The notes beneath the pieces were generated by a model. It was not told where the DNA came from, searched no databases, and saw only the letters and a program-made list of their open reading frames with translations. A program made the position numbers and the translations under genes. A stretch of DNA of 64,000 nt, from the NCBI GenBank assembly GCA_022833215.1, contig JAIPUZ010000118.1:21284-85283 (forward strand), read 5' to 3'. The stretch is from Mesorhizobium sp. (GTDB taxonomy: Bacteria; Pseudomonadota; Alphaproteobacteria; Rhizobiales; Rhizobiaceae). Each line of letters begins with the position of its first letter. Position 1 is the first letter of the stretch. Of the stretch, positions 18,851 through 28,110 are shown piece by piece.

Positions 18851-19606
18851 CTATTCCGGCATCCGGTACGACACCCAGCGGTCGTGCCGTGCCTGATAAA
18901 TCTCGCCGGTCCGTGTCAGTTCCGGGCTGGCCAGCCCCACGATCCGGGCGGCGATCTCAGAGGGATGGGGCAGCGAATTGGGGTCTTCCCCGGGAACGGC
19001 GAGCGCGCGCATGGCGGTGCGGGTCGCGCCGGGGTCGACCGCATTGACGCGCAGCGGATAGTTGCGGGTTTCGTCCGCCCATGAGCGCACCAGAGCCTCG
19101 ACGGCAGCCTTGGAAGCGGCATAAGGCCCCCAGAAGGCGCGAGCGGAATGAGCTGCACCCGAAGACAGCACGATGGCCCGGCCAGCTTCCGACTGGCGCA
19201 GCAGCGGATCGACAGAGCGGATCAGCCGCCATGTCGAGGTGACGTTGACGGTCATCACCTTGTCGAACACCTTGGCCTCGACATGGCCGAGCGGGGCGAT
19301 CACTCCCAGCACGCCGGCATTGGCGACCAGTATGTCGAGCTTGCCCCAGCGCTCGTGGATGGCGCCGCCGAGGCGGTCGATGCCTTCCATGTCAGCCAGA
19401 TCGAGGGGCACCAGCGTGGCCTCGCCCTTGCCGGTGCGCGCCCTTTCGGCCTTGATCTCGTCGTCGAGTTCCTCAAGCCCGCCTACCGTGCGCGCCACCG
19501 CGATCACATGCGCGCCGGCGGCCGCCAGATGCTTCGCGAGAAAATAACCGATGCCGCGCGAAGCGCCCGTCACCACAGCCGTACGGCCCGTCAGGTCGAT
19601 GTTCAT
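18851..19606 (-). CDS. SDR family NAD(P)-dependent oxidoreductase
   Basis: A 251-residue classical short-chain dehydrogenase. TGASRGIG at 13-20 binds the cofactor, NAG is at 96-98, and the catalytic set is Ser148/149, Tyr162 and Lys166 (YAASK). Arg40 after the second strand suggests NADP(H) preference. Substrate cannot be assigned. It starts 27 bases after the purF stop on the same strand and is probably cotranscribed; I recall this SDR as a frequent purF neighbour in rhizobia. Confidence 0.93.
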   Translation of the reverse strand: MNIDLTGRTAVVTGASRGIGYFLAKHLAAAGAHVIAVARTVGGLEELDDEIKAERARTGKGEATLVPLDLADMEGIDRLGGAIHERWGKLDILVANAGVLGVIAPLGHVEAKVFDKVMTVNVTSTWRLIRSVDPLLRQSEAGRAIVLSSGAAHSARAFWGPYAASKAAVEALVRSWADETRNYPLRVNAVDPGATRTAMRALAVPGEDPNSLPHPSEIAARIVGLASPELTRTGEIYQARHDRWVSYRMPE

Positions 19607-19633
19607 GCCTGTCCTCTGGATGCCTGCAGGGAT

Positions 19634-21118
19634 TCAGCCGTTGCTGGCAAGCAGCGACAGCGTGTGCACATTGCTCTCGCCGTCCTGATCGACGAGGCGG
19701 GTCGGGTACTCACCCGTGAAATAATGATCGGTGAAAGCGGGAGCTTGCGGGTCCCGGGGTTTGCCGCCGACAGCCTTGTAAAGCCCGTCGATGGAAAGGA
19801 ACGCCAGCGAATCCGCGCCGATATAGCGGCACATGGAGTCGAGGTCCTTGTGCTGGTTGGCCAGCAGCTTGTCCGCGTCCGGCGTGTCGATGCCGTAGAA
19901 ATCCGGATGGTAGATCATCGGGCTTGCCACGCGCAGATGCACTTGCGTCGCGCCGGCGTCACGGATCATCTGCACGATCTTGACCGAGGTCGTGCCGCGC
20001 ACGACGGAATCGTCCACCAGAACCACGCGCTTGCCCTCGATCATGGCGCGATTGGCGGAGTGCTTCAGCTTCACGCCGAGCGCCCTGATGTGCTGTGTCG
20101 GCTCGATGAAGGTGCGGCCGACATAATGGTTGCGGATGATGCCGTATTCGAACGGGATGCCGCTCGCCTGAGCGAAGCCGAGTGCCGCCGGCGTGCCGCC
20201 GTCCGGCACCGGCACCACCACGTCCGCCTCGACCGGGGCTTCGGCAGCCAGGTTCTTGCCCATGTTCTTGCGCGCCACATAGACGCTGCGCCCGCCGACG
20301 ACGGAATCGGGCCGCGCGAAATAGACATATTCGAACAGGCACAGGCGTTCGGCCTGGGGCTTCTCGGGCTTGATCGCCTCGGTGGTGATGGAGCCGTCCT
20401 TCTGGATCTCGCAGATCACGACTTCGCCGTTCTCGATGTCGCGCACATATTTCGCGCCGATAATGTCGAGCGCGCAGGTCTCTGAGCAGAAGATCGGCTT
20501 GCCGTCGAGTTCGCCCATCACCAGCGGGCGTATGCCGACAGCATCGCGCGCTGCAATGAGCTTGGTGCGGGTCAGCGCGACCATGGCGTAGCCGCCTTCC
20601 ACCTGGCGGATTGCGTCCACGAAGCGGTCGGAGGAGGAAGAGTGGCGCGAGCGCGCGATCATGTGCAGCACGACTTCGGTGTCGGAAGTCGCCTGAAAGA
20701 TGGCGCCCGAGGCGATCAGCTGTTTGCGCAACGTGATGCCGTTGGTGAAATTGCCGTTATGCGCGATGGCGATGCCGCCCACTTCCAGTTCCGCAAACAG
20801 CGGCTGCACGTTGCGCAGGATCGTCTCGCCGGTCGTGGAATAGCGCACATGGCCGATGGCGCGGTCGCCGGGCAGCCGGTGCAGCGTGGCGGCGTCGGTG
20901 AAATGATCGCCGACGAGGCCCATATGCCGCTCGGAATGAAAGCGCCGGTCGTGATAGGATACTATGCCTGCCGCTTCCTGACCGCGATGCTGGAGCGCGT
21001 GCAGACCGAGAGCGGTCAGCGCAGCGGCGTCCTCATGACCAAGAATGCCGAACACGCCGCATTCTTCATGCAAATGATCGTCGTCTTCGGCAACGATTGC
21101 GCCAAGTTCATCCGCCAT
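19634..21118 (-). CDS. purF: Amidophosphoribosyltransferase
   Basis: First committed enzyme of purine synthesis: PRPP plus glutamine gives phosphoribosylamine. The 494-residue product has a short acidic propeptide before Cys20 (HEECGVFGI), the N-terminal nucleophile released by processing, a class II glutamine amidotransferase domain to about 260, and a phosphoribosyltransferase domain with VVLVDDSVVRGTT. ATG at 21118 is chosen with GGAG 9 bases upstream; the longer frame runs into the cvpA-purF gap. As in E. coli, purF lies next to cvpA. Confidence 0.97.
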   Translation of the reverse strand: MADELGAIVAEDDDHLHEECGVFGILGHEDAAALTALGLHALQHRGQEAAGIVSYHDRRFHSERHMGLVGDHFTDAATLHRLPGDRAIGHVRYSTTGETILRNVQPLFAELEVGGIAIAHNGNFTNGITLRKQLIASGAIFQATSDTEVVLHMIARSRHSSSSDRFVDAIRQVEGGYAMVALTRTKLIAARDAVGIRPLVMGELDGKPIFCSETCALDIIGAKYVRDIENGEVVICEIQKDGSITTEAIKPEKPQAERLCLFEYVYFARPDSVVGGRSVYVARKNMGKNLAAEAPVEADVVVPVPDGGTPAALGFAQASGIPFEYGIIRNHYVGRTFIEPTQHIRALGVKLKHSANRAMIEGKRVVLVDDSVVRGTTSVKIVQMIRDAGATQVHLRVASPMIYHPDFYGIDTPDADKLLANQHKDLDSMCRYIGADSLAFLSIDGLYKAVGGKPRDPQAPAFTDHYFTGEYPTRLVDQDGESNVHTLSLLASNG

Positions 21119-21209
21119 AAGCTCAAGCTCCGCTAAAGCCGGTATATAGAACCTCGGCCGTTCCGGGGCAACGCGGAAGTTCGTCGCGCCCCCGGAGCAC
21201 GGTTTTTTA

Positions 21210-21827
21210 TCAGTTGGCGTCGTCCGCGGGAGGCTCGCCGGCACCCTCATCCTGGCCCGTGTCGGGGGAGACCGTTGCTCCCGGTACAGCCGGTGCTGCG
21301 CTCTCGGGCGACTGGCCGTCGCGCTGAAGCCGTTTCAGGATGGCGTTTTCGGGGTCTTCGGGCAGCAGGCTTTCCAGCTTGGCCCCGACCGACTCCAGCA
21401 GCGGGCGCGACTTGGCGTCGGCAATCCATGTCGGTGCGCGATCTCCGGCCAGCCAGTTGAAGAACAGCAGGCCCACAGCCACCACAAGGATGCCGCGCGC
21501 CGCGCCGTAGAGGAAGCCCAGCGTGCGGTCGAGCGCGCCGATGCGGGAATCGATGATGAAATCCGCGATCTTCATGGTGATCACGGTGACAACGATCAGG
21601 GCGATGACGAACACGATGGCCGCAGCCGCGGCCATGGCGATCTTCTCGTTGTCGATATAGGGCTGCACATAGGGCAGGACCGGCTTGTAGAAGAAGTAGG
21701 CCGCCGCTGCCGAAGCCGCCCAGGAGGCGATCGACAGAACCTCTCGCGAGAAGCCGCGCACCATGGCGAGCATTGCAGAGACAAGGGTGAAGCCGACGAG
21801 GATTCCGTCAAGCAGCGTAATCGGCAT
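21210..21827 (-). CDS. cvpA: CvpA family membrane protein
   Basis: A 205-residue protein with four transmembrane segments in the first 140 residues, beginning LLDGILVGFTLVSAMLAMVRGFSRE, and a disordered acidic C-terminal tail rich in Pro, Glu and Asp. CvpA was first described through colicin V production and is widely linked to purF; in enteric bacteria it also affects envelope and bile tolerance. It sits 27 bases after radA and 91 before purF on the same strand. Confidence 0.93.
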   Translation of the reverse strand: MPITLLDGILVGFTLVSAMLAMVRGFSREVLSIASWAASAAAAYFFYKPVLPYVQPYIDNEKIAMAAAAAIVFVIALIVVTVITMKIADFIIDSRIGALDRTLGFLYGAARGILVVAVGLLFFNWLAGDRAPTWIADAKSRPLLESVGAKLESLLPEDPENAILKRLQRDGQSPESAAPAVPGATVSPDTGQDEGAGEPPADDAN

Positions 21828-21854
21828 GGTCTTCGCCCCACTTCATGAGCCGTG

Positions 21855-23273
21855 TCATTCGTCGTCCGGGGCACGGCTGCGGCGCGAACCGGCTATGCGT
21901 GCCACGAGGTCGGCAAGTTCGGCAGGCCGGAAATGCCCGGCACCTGTCCCGCCGGAAATCTCCTCGCCACTCCGGGCTCCCGCCAGCGGAAGAACCGCTC
22001 TTGCGAACCCCAGCTTTTCGGCTTCCTTGAGGCGCTGCTGCGCATGCGCAACCGGCCTTATGGCCCCCGAAAGGCTGATTTCGCCGAAATAGACGCAATC
22101 TGCCGGCAGGGCAAGACCGGTGAGGGAGGAAACCAGAGCCGCCGCCACGGCGAGGTCAGCACCCGGTTCCGTGATCCGGTAGCCGCCGGCGACGTTGAGA
22201 TAGACGTCATGTTGCGAGAAGCGGACGCCGCAATGCGCCTCCAGAACGGCCAGAACCATCGAAAGACGCGCATTGTCCCAGCCGACCACGGCACGGCGCG
22301 GCGTGCCGAGCGGGGAGGGGGCGACGAGCGCCTGTATCTCCACCAGAACCGGGCGCGTGCCCTCCATGCCGGCGAACACGGCGGCTCCCGGCGCCTTGGC
22401 ATGGCGCTCCCCGAGAAACAGCTCCGATGGATTGTCCACCTCGCGAAGGCCCTTGTCGGACATCTCGAACACGCCGATCTCGTCGGTGGGGCCGAAACGG
22501 TTCTTCACCGTGCGCAGGATGCGGTAATGGTGGCCGCCTTCGCCTTCGAAGTAAAGCACGCCGTCGACCATATGCTCGACCACGCGCGGGCCGGCGATCT
22601 GGCCCTCCTTGGTGACATGACCGACCAGAACCACGGCGGCCCCGGTTGACTTGGCGTAACGGATCATCGCCTGCGCGGACGCGCGCACCTGCGTCACCGT
22701 CCCGGGCGCGGAATCGGCAAGGTCGGTCCACAGCGTCTGGATCGAATCGAGTATGACGAGGTCGGGCCGCTTGCCGTCGGCGATGGTGGCGAGGATATCC
22801 TCCACATTCGTTTCCGCGGCGAGTTCGACCGGAGTGTGCGCGACGCCCAGACGCTGCGCCCGCAGCCTGATCTGTGCGACGGCTTCCTCGCCGGACACGT
22901 AGACGATCCGGTGTCCCTGCCTCGCCAGCGCGGCCGCTGCCTGTGTCAGAAGCGTGGATTTTCCTATGCCGGGATCGCCGCCCACAAGCAGGGCGGAACC
23001 CCGCACGAAGCCGCCGCCGGTGGCGCGGTCGAGTTCGCCGATGCCCGAGACGATGCGTGGCGCATCCTCGATGTCGCCGTCCAGCGAGGTGAGCGCGACG
23101 GCGCGGCCCTTGCGCACGCTGCGCAGCGAAGCGGGGCCTGCACCGATGCCGCCGGCCGTGCCTTCCTCGATGAGCGTGTTCCACTCGCCGCAGGAATCGC
23201 ATTTGCCGGCCCAGCGCTGGTGCACGGCGCCGCAATTCTGGCAGATGAACTGGGTGCGCGGCGCTTTCGCCAT
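21855..23273 (-). CDS. radA: DNA repair protein RadA
   Basis: A 472-residue RecA-like branch-migration ATPase in recombination. Order: Cys4 zinc finger (CQNCG and CDSCGEW, about 10-35), Walker A GDPGIGKST near 105, the RadA-specific KNRFG motif (TVKNRFGPTDEIG) near 260, and a Lon-protease-like C-terminal domain without protease function. ATG 23273 places the zinc finger at the usual distance from the start. 65 bases after dnaB and 27 before cvpA. The alanine racemase gene I expect between dnaB and radA in many rhizobia is absent. Confidence 0.97.
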   Translation of the reverse strand: MAKAPRTQFICQNCGAVHQRWAGKCDSCGEWNTLIEEGTAGGIGAGPASLRSVRKGRAVALTSLDGDIEDAPRIVSGIGELDRATGGGFVRGSALLVGGDPGIGKSTLLTQAAAALARQGHRIVYVSGEEAVAQIRLRAQRLGVAHTPVELAAETNVEDILATIADGKRPDLVILDSIQTLWTDLADSAPGTVTQVRASAQAMIRYAKSTGAAVVLVGHVTKEGQIAGPRVVEHMVDGVLYFEGEGGHHYRILRTVKNRFGPTDEIGVFEMSDKGLREVDNPSELFLGERHAKAPGAAVFAGMEGTRPVLVEIQALVAPSPLGTPRRAVVGWDNARLSMVLAVLEAHCGVRFSQHDVYLNVAGGYRITEPGADLAVAAALVSSLTGLALPADCVYFGEISLSGAIRPVAHAQQRLKEAEKLGFARAVLPLAGARSGEEISGGTGAGHFRPAELADLVARIAGSRRSRAPDDE

Positions 23274-23338
23274 CCTATGCTCCCGTATGGGGGAGCGTGG
23301 GGCACCCGCCATCAAAGTTCAGGGAATGTGCCAAAACC

Positions 23339-24829
23339 CTACTCGAACCTCTCCGGCAGGTGGCTGTCTTCGGCGAGGTCGAAGAAGCGCGTGAACTCGC
23401 CCTGGAAGCCGAGCTGAACGGTGCCCGTGGGGCCGTGGCGCTGCTTGGCGACGATCACCTCGGCCTTGCCGCGCGCCTCGTTCATATCGTTTTCCCACTT
23501 GATGTGGTCTTCGGTGCCGAGCTTGGGTTCCTTGTTCTTGAGGTAATATTCCTCGCGATAGACGAACAGCACCACGTCGGCGTCCTGCTCGATGGAGCCC
23601 GATTCGCGCAGGTCCGAAAGCTGCGGGCGCTTGTCGTCGCGGCTTTCCACCTGACGCGAGAGCTGGGAGAGAGCGATGATCGGCACGGCGAGCTCCTTGG
23701 CCAGCGCCTTCAGGCCGGTGGTGATCTCGGTCACCTCCTGCACGCGGCCCTGGCTGGCCTTGGCGGAAGAACCCTGCATGAGCTGGATATAGTCGATGAC
23801 GATGACGTCGAGGCCGCGCTGGCGCTTCAGCCGTCGGGCGCGCGCCGCGAGCTGGGCGATGGAGATGCCGCCCGTCTGGTCGATGAACAGCGGAATCTTC
23901 TGCATGGTCTGCGAACAGGCCACCAGCTTCTCGAAGTCCATTTCCGAAATCTCGCCGCGCCGGATCTTGGAGGAGGAGATTTCCGTCTGCTCGGAAATGA
24001 TACGGGTGGCGAGCTGCTCGGACGACATTTCGAGCGAGAAGAAGCCGACCACGCCGCCATTCGCGGCCTTGAACGAGCCGTCCGCCTGCTGGGCCGGCTG
24101 GTAGGCTTCGGCGATGTTGAAGGCGATGTTGGTGGCAAGCGAGGTCTTGCCCATGCCCGGGCGGCCCGCCAGCACGATAAGGTCGGAAGCCTGCAAGCCG
24201 CCCATGCGCTTGTCGAGGTCGCGCAGGCCGGTGGCGATGCCTGAAAGGCCGCCGTCGCGCATATAGGCGGCATTTGCCATGTCCACGGCGGTCTTGATGG
24301 CGTCGGAGAAGCTCTCGAACCCGCCGTCGTAGCGGCCGGTCTCGGCCAGCTCGAACAGCCGTCGCTCGGCATCCTCGATCTGCTCGGACGGCGACATGTC
24401 CACCGGCGCGTCATAGGCGATGTTGACCATGTCCTCGCCGACCGTGATCAGCGCCCGGCGCGTGGCGAGGTCGTAGATGGCGCGGCCATAGTCGGCGGCA
24501 TTGATGACGGTGACCGCCTCCGCCGCCAGCCGGGCGAGGTACTGCACCACCGTCATGTCGCCCACCTTCTCCTCGGCGGGCAGGAAGGTCTTCATGGTCA
24601 CCGGATTGGCCATCTTGCCCATGCGGATGAGCTCCGAGGCGACCTCGAAGATCTTGCGGTGCAGGGGCTCGTAGAAATGGGTGGCCTTGAGGAAGTCGGA
24701 GACGCGGTAGAACGAATCGTTGTTGACGAGCATGGCGCCCAGCAGCGCCTGCTCGGCCTCGATATTGTTGGGCGCCTCGCGATAGAGCGGCGTTTCCGCT
24801 GTTGCCAGTTTGCGTGCTGCCTCTGCCAT
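23339..24829 (-). CDS. dnaB: Replicative DNA helicase
   Basis: A 496-residue DnaB hexameric helicase unwinding DNA at the replication fork. The N-terminal primase-interaction domain (about 15-125, NNIEAEQALLGAML) is followed by the RecA-like motor with Walker A GRPGMGKTS near 226, IDYIQLM Walker B, and the DnaB motif SLEMSSEQLATR. No intein is present. ATG 24829 (MAEAARK) gives the usual length; the longer frame is upstream DNA. Two DnaA-box-like sequences lie 88-116 bases upstream. Confidence 0.97.
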   Translation of the reverse strand: MAEAARKLATAETPLYREAPNNIEAEQALLGAMLVNNDSFYRVSDFLKATHFYEPLHRKIFEVASELIRMGKMANPVTMKTFLPAEEKVGDMTVVQYLARLAAEAVTVINAADYGRAIYDLATRRALITVGEDMVNIAYDAPVDMSPSEQIEDAERRLFELAETGRYDGGFESFSDAIKTAVDMANAAYMRDGGLSGIATGLRDLDKRMGGLQASDLIVLAGRPGMGKTSLATNIAFNIAEAYQPAQQADGSFKAANGGVVGFFSLEMSSEQLATRIISEQTEISSSKIRRGEISEMDFEKLVACSQTMQKIPLFIDQTGGISIAQLAARARRLKRQRGLDVIVIDYIQLMQGSSAKASQGRVQEVTEITTGLKALAKELAVPIIALSQLSRQVESRDDKRPQLSDLRESGSIEQDADVVLFVYREEYYLKNKEPKLGTEDHIKWENDMNEARGKAEVIVAKQRHGPTGTVQLGFQGEFTRFFDLAEDSHLPERFE

Positions 24830-25049
24830 GATTCCCTCGGGTTGCCGATGTCTGTGGTTAGCAGACGAAGGATCGCCTGAGTCGGTCTGTCCCCCACAAT
24901 CTGCCTGCTGCGCACATGATCCACAGCCAATCCGCACCATCCACAGAAGGATGACGGGGCAGGGCCGGTTTCGGGCAGAATCGGGTTGACTCCGGAACGC
25001 TGCCGAATCCTAGCAATGGCTCCTGAACATATCAAGAACAAGTCGCGCG

Positions 25050-26021
25050 TTATTCGGAGAGGGCATCGCCCCAGTCCAGGCGTTTTGCCCTTTTGAACAT
25101 ATCGCCGTCGCGCCTGGTGAAAAGCCGTGCGCAGGCGCTGCCATCGGGGTGGCACAATTTCAGCTCCACCTTGCCGGACCCGCCTCTCGGCGGGGCGAGC
25201 ACGCGCATTTTCGGCCGTTCATCGGCGGGCGGCCCGCGCGATACGGCAATGTAGGCGAATTTCTCGTCCTCCCACGGCACGTCGGCATCCTTTACGAGGC
25301 GATGGATGCGCGAACGCGCAAGGCGGCGCGAGAAATGGCACCAGTCCGGCTCCGCGAGCGGGCAGGGCGCAGCATGAGGGCAGGGCGCCAGCACATGCGC
25401 GCCGGCGTCGATCAGCTGGGTGCGGCAGGCAAGGATGCGCCGCCAGCCGGCCGGTGTGCCGGGCTCGACGATCAGGAGCGTGTCGGCGGCCAGTGCCCAG
25501 AGCCGGTCGACCAGCGCCGCAAGGGCGGCAGGCTCCAGTTCGTCGAGCACATAGGCGCAGGTAACGAGATCGGCATGCGGCAGGCCGGGCAGGTCCGTCG
25601 TCGCGTCGCCGCCTATCCAGTCGCTTTGAAGAGCGAGATGGCCGGCAAGATGCTGGCCTGCATGGCGCGCCGGCGCGCTGGCTTCCAGAAGGGTCGCGTG
25701 GCCGAGGCCCGGCCACGTATCGGCTGCCGCCCACAATAATGTTCCGGGGCCTGCGCCGATATCGAGCAGCGTTTGCGGCGACCAGCCCGGCCTTGCCTCC
25801 GCGACTGCCTCAAGGCTGGCGCGTGCCGCTGCAAAGGTGGCGGGAAGGCGGGTGGCCAGATAGGCATTCACCGCCAGTTCTTCCGACATATGCAGGCGCC
25901 CGTCGCGCAGTTCCGCCCGGTAGCGCTCGGAAAGCGTCCGCGCCGCCTGCTTCAGCGCCGCGACAGGCGTGTCTTCAAGCAGCGCGTCGACCGCTGCGCG
26001 CAAGGCCGGAGGCAATTGCAC
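25050..26021 (-). CDS. Rsm22-family (METTL17-like) small-subunit-associated methyltransferase
   Basis: A 323-residue SAM-dependent methyltransferase-fold protein. LLDIGAGPGTLLWAA (about 85-100) is the SAM-binding motif I, and VTCAYVLDEL is motif IV region. The Rsm22 hallmark is a Cys-rich loop: CPHAAPCPL, then DWCHFSRR and HRLVK. In mitochondrial relatives these Cys hold an iron-sulfur cluster and the protein helps assemble the small ribosomal subunit. Start is GTG 26021, 7 bases after GGAG; no ATG fits. Two bases separate it from the YnfA stop, so they are coupled. Confidence 0.87.
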   Translation of the reverse strand: MQLPPALRAAVDALLEDTPVAALKQAARTLSERYRAELRDGRLHMSEELAVNAYLATRLPATFAAARASLEAVAEARPGWSPQTLLDIGAGPGTLLWAAADTWPGLGHATLLEASAPARHAGQHLAGHLALQSDWIGGDATTDLPGLPHADLVTCAYVLDELEPAALAALVDRLWALAADTLLIVEPGTPAGWRRILACRTQLIDAGAHVLAPCPHAAPCPLAEPDWCHFSRRLARSRIHRLVKDADVPWEDEKFAYIAVSRGPPADERPKMRVLAPPRGGSGKVELKLCHPDGSACARLFTRRDGDMFKRAKRLDWGDALSE

Positions 26022-26023
26022 CT

Positions 26024-26347
26024 TCAGGCTCCGCGCGGTCCGAGCAGGATGACCGAGGCGCCGGCAAGACAGACGATGGCTCCGGCGATGTCCCACTTGT
26101 CGGGGCGCAGGCCCTCCGCGAACCACAGCCAGCCGAGAGAGGCAGCGATGTAGATGCCGCCATAGGCGGCATAAGTGCGTCCGGCCGCAGCGCTGTCCAC
26201 CTGTGCCAGAAGCCATGCGAACAGGATGAGGGAAGCCACGCCCGGCCCCAGCCACAGCGCCGATTTGCCGAGCCGCCACCATGCCCAGAAGGCGAAGCAG
26301 CCTGCAATCTCGGCAAGCGCGGCGGCAGCGTAGATCAGGTAGACCAT
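26024..26347 (-). CDS. YnfA (UPF0060) family membrane protein
   Basis: A 107-residue small membrane protein with four hydrophobic helices. Family signatures visible are [38 protein letters not shown] and [15 protein letters not shown]. YnfA relatives are SMR-like and some are reported to efflux cationic compounds, but function is not settled. Start ATG 26347 gives the exact family N-terminus. Coupled to the Rsm22-like gene, a pairing with no obvious functional logic. Confidence 0.92.
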   Translation of the reverse strand: MVYLIYAAAALAEIAGCFAFWAWWRLGKSALWLGPGVASLILFAWLLAQVDSAAAGRTYAAYGGIYIAASLGWLWFAEGLRPDKWDIAGAIVCLAGASVILLGPRGA

Positions 26348-26502
26348 TTCCGTTTCCTGCGGACGGGAAAGGGCCTTATTCACCGTGCGCAGGAAAATTG
26401 GCAAGCCCGATCTTCGATGGTGCGATCCGAAGCTCTCGAAGGGGCCTCCGATGTGGTGGCATGGATTGCCGGCGTTCCCCATGCGCGCCGCTCATTTCGA
26501 GG

Positions 26503-26544
26503 CCGGGAATGACGGGCGGATCTAAGCTTTCCCGCCGTTCCCGG
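26503..26544. repeat. Imperfect inverted repeat downstream of cfa
   Basis: CCGGGAATGACGGG (26503-26516) and CCCGCCGTTCCCGG (26531-26544) pair over 11 of 14 positions around a 14-base loop. It occupies the gap between the cfa stop and the YnfA start. No T run, so terminator function is doubtful. The surrounding 26380-26520 sequence has the look of a dispersed intergenic repeat, which I cannot test here. Confidence 0.4.
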
Positions 26545-26571
26545 TCCTGAAGCGAACGGCATGCACATGCC

Positions 26572-27882
26572 TTACGACCTCCCGGCGATTTTCCGGTTGC
26601 GGGGCCGTGGCGCCTTCACTTGCTCCGGCCGGTCCTCGGCCACCTGCTTGCCATGCGCCCTTTCGTGCATCTCCAGTGCTTTTTCGCATTTGGAGATGTA
26701 GTCGCGGGTGATCGGCAGCGCGTCGTTCGTGCGGGTGAGCTGTATCTGGAAATTGACCAGGTCCTGCCAGCGGAACGAAGCCTCCGAGCCCGACAGGTAG
26801 AACTCCCACATGCGGCAGAAGCGTTCGTCGTAGATCGCCCTGACCTTGTCGCGGTTGGCAAGGAACCGCTCGCGCCAGTGTCTGAGCGTGTCCGCATAAT
26901 GAAGCCGCAGGATTTCGACGTCGGTGATCGCAAGCCCCGATTTCTCGATCGCCGGCATGATCTCGGACAATGCGGGGATATAGCCGCCGGGGAAAATATG
27001 CTTGCGGATGAAGGCGTTGGTGGTGGTCGGCGGCGCGGTGCGGCCGATGGTGTGCAGAAGCATCACGCCGTCGGGCTTCAGCAGGGTGGCGCATTTGTCG
27101 AAGAAGGTCTGGTACTGGGTGATCCCGACATGCTCGAACATGCCGACCGAAACGATCCGGTCGAAGCGCTCCGACAGGTCGCGATAGTCGCGGATCTCGA
27201 AATGAACATGCCGGTCGAGACCCTCCGCCTGCGCCCGCTCGGTTGCCACCTGATGCTGCTCGCTGGAAAGGGTCACGCCCAGCACATCGGCCTCGAAGGT
27301 CCGGGCGATGTAGAGGCCCATGCCGCCCCAGCCGCAGCCGATGTCGAGCACGGTCTGGCCGGGCTTGATGCGCAGCTTGGAGGCGATGTGCCGCTTCTTG
27401 GCGAGCTGAGCCTCCTCCAGCGTCATGTCGGGCCGCTCGAAATAGGCGCAGGAATACTGCATGTCGTCGTCGAGGAAGAGTTTGTAGAGCTCGCCCGACA
27501 GATCGTAATGATGCTCGACATTCTTCTTCGAGCGGCGATGCGTATTCAGTTGCTGCAACGGCCGGAAGGCGAGGCGTGCCGTGTTGAGCAGCTTGCCCCA
27601 GTTCGAATCGGTCCATGAAATGCCCATGTTCCGGTAGACCAGATGCAGGAAGCTCAGAACGTCGCCTTCGGCGAAGTCGAGTTCCTGTTCCATGAAGGCT
27701 TCCGGAATGGCCAGCGAGGGATGCAGGGCGATCGCGCGCTCCGCCCGTCTGGTATGGATCACGATATGAACCCTTTCGCCGGTTCCGTCGCCGAAGTTGC
27801 GCGTGGCACCGTTTGGTCCGGTCACCGTCAAATTGCCGGTGTGGACGACTTTATCGATAATACGTTGCAGCAAAATATTCAT
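26572..27882 (-). CDS. cfa: Cyclopropane-fatty-acyl-phospholipid synthase
   Basis: A 436-residue SAM-dependent enzyme adding a methylene bridge to unsaturated acyl chains of membrane phospholipids. The methyltransferase core has VLDIGCGWGGMGLYIA (motif I) near residue 190, preceded by VEHHYDLSGELYKLFLD, a CFAS hallmark, and followed by VSVGMFEHVG. The N-terminal lipid-binding region is complete; the C-terminal tail is basic and Pro-rich. ATG 27882 matches the family N-terminus. It interrupts the ribosomal protein-dnaB order usual for rhizobia. Confidence 0.93.
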   Translation of the reverse strand: MNILLQRIIDKVVHTGNLTVTGPNGATRNFGDGTGERVHIVIHTRRAERAIALHPSLAIPEAFMEQELDFAEGDVLSFLHLVYRNMGISWTDSNWGKLLNTARLAFRPLQQLNTHRRSKKNVEHHYDLSGELYKLFLDDDMQYSCAYFERPDMTLEEAQLAKKRHIASKLRIKPGQTVLDIGCGWGGMGLYIARTFEADVLGVTLSSEQHQVATERAQAEGLDRHVHFEIRDYRDLSERFDRIVSVGMFEHVGITQYQTFFDKCATLLKPDGVMLLHTIGRTAPPTTTNAFIRKHIFPGGYIPALSEIMPAIEKSGLAITDVEILRLHYADTLRHWRERFLANRDKVRAIYDERFCRMWEFYLSGSEASFRWQDLVNFQIQLTRTNDALPITRDYISKCEKALEMHERAHGKQVAEDRPEQVKAPRPRNRKIAGRS

Positions 27883-28053
27883 CGCCAACCTCTTCCTGCG
27901 CAAATTCCCGGGTGCCGGAAACGGCACAGGGACGCTCTCTGCCAAAGAGTTGGACGGCTTCATCGCTAACGTGGAACGGTGAAACGGTCCAGGACAGCAC
28001 TGATGTGCAATCTTGCAGAAACGGGACCGGTTTGAAAAGTTCCATGCTGGCAT

Positions 28054-28079
28054 AAAAAAACCCGGGCAGAGCCCGGGTT
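28054..28079 (-). terminator. Terminator of the rpsF-rpsR-rplI unit
   Basis: On the minus strand AACCCGGGC, loop TCT, GCCCGGGTT, then a run of T (28054-28060). A perfect 9-base-pair stem 31 bases after the rplI stop; a classic intrinsic terminator. Confidence 0.92.
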
Positions 28080-28110
28080 CTTGGTCCAGTTCGCAGTGGA
28101 AGCGCGAAAC

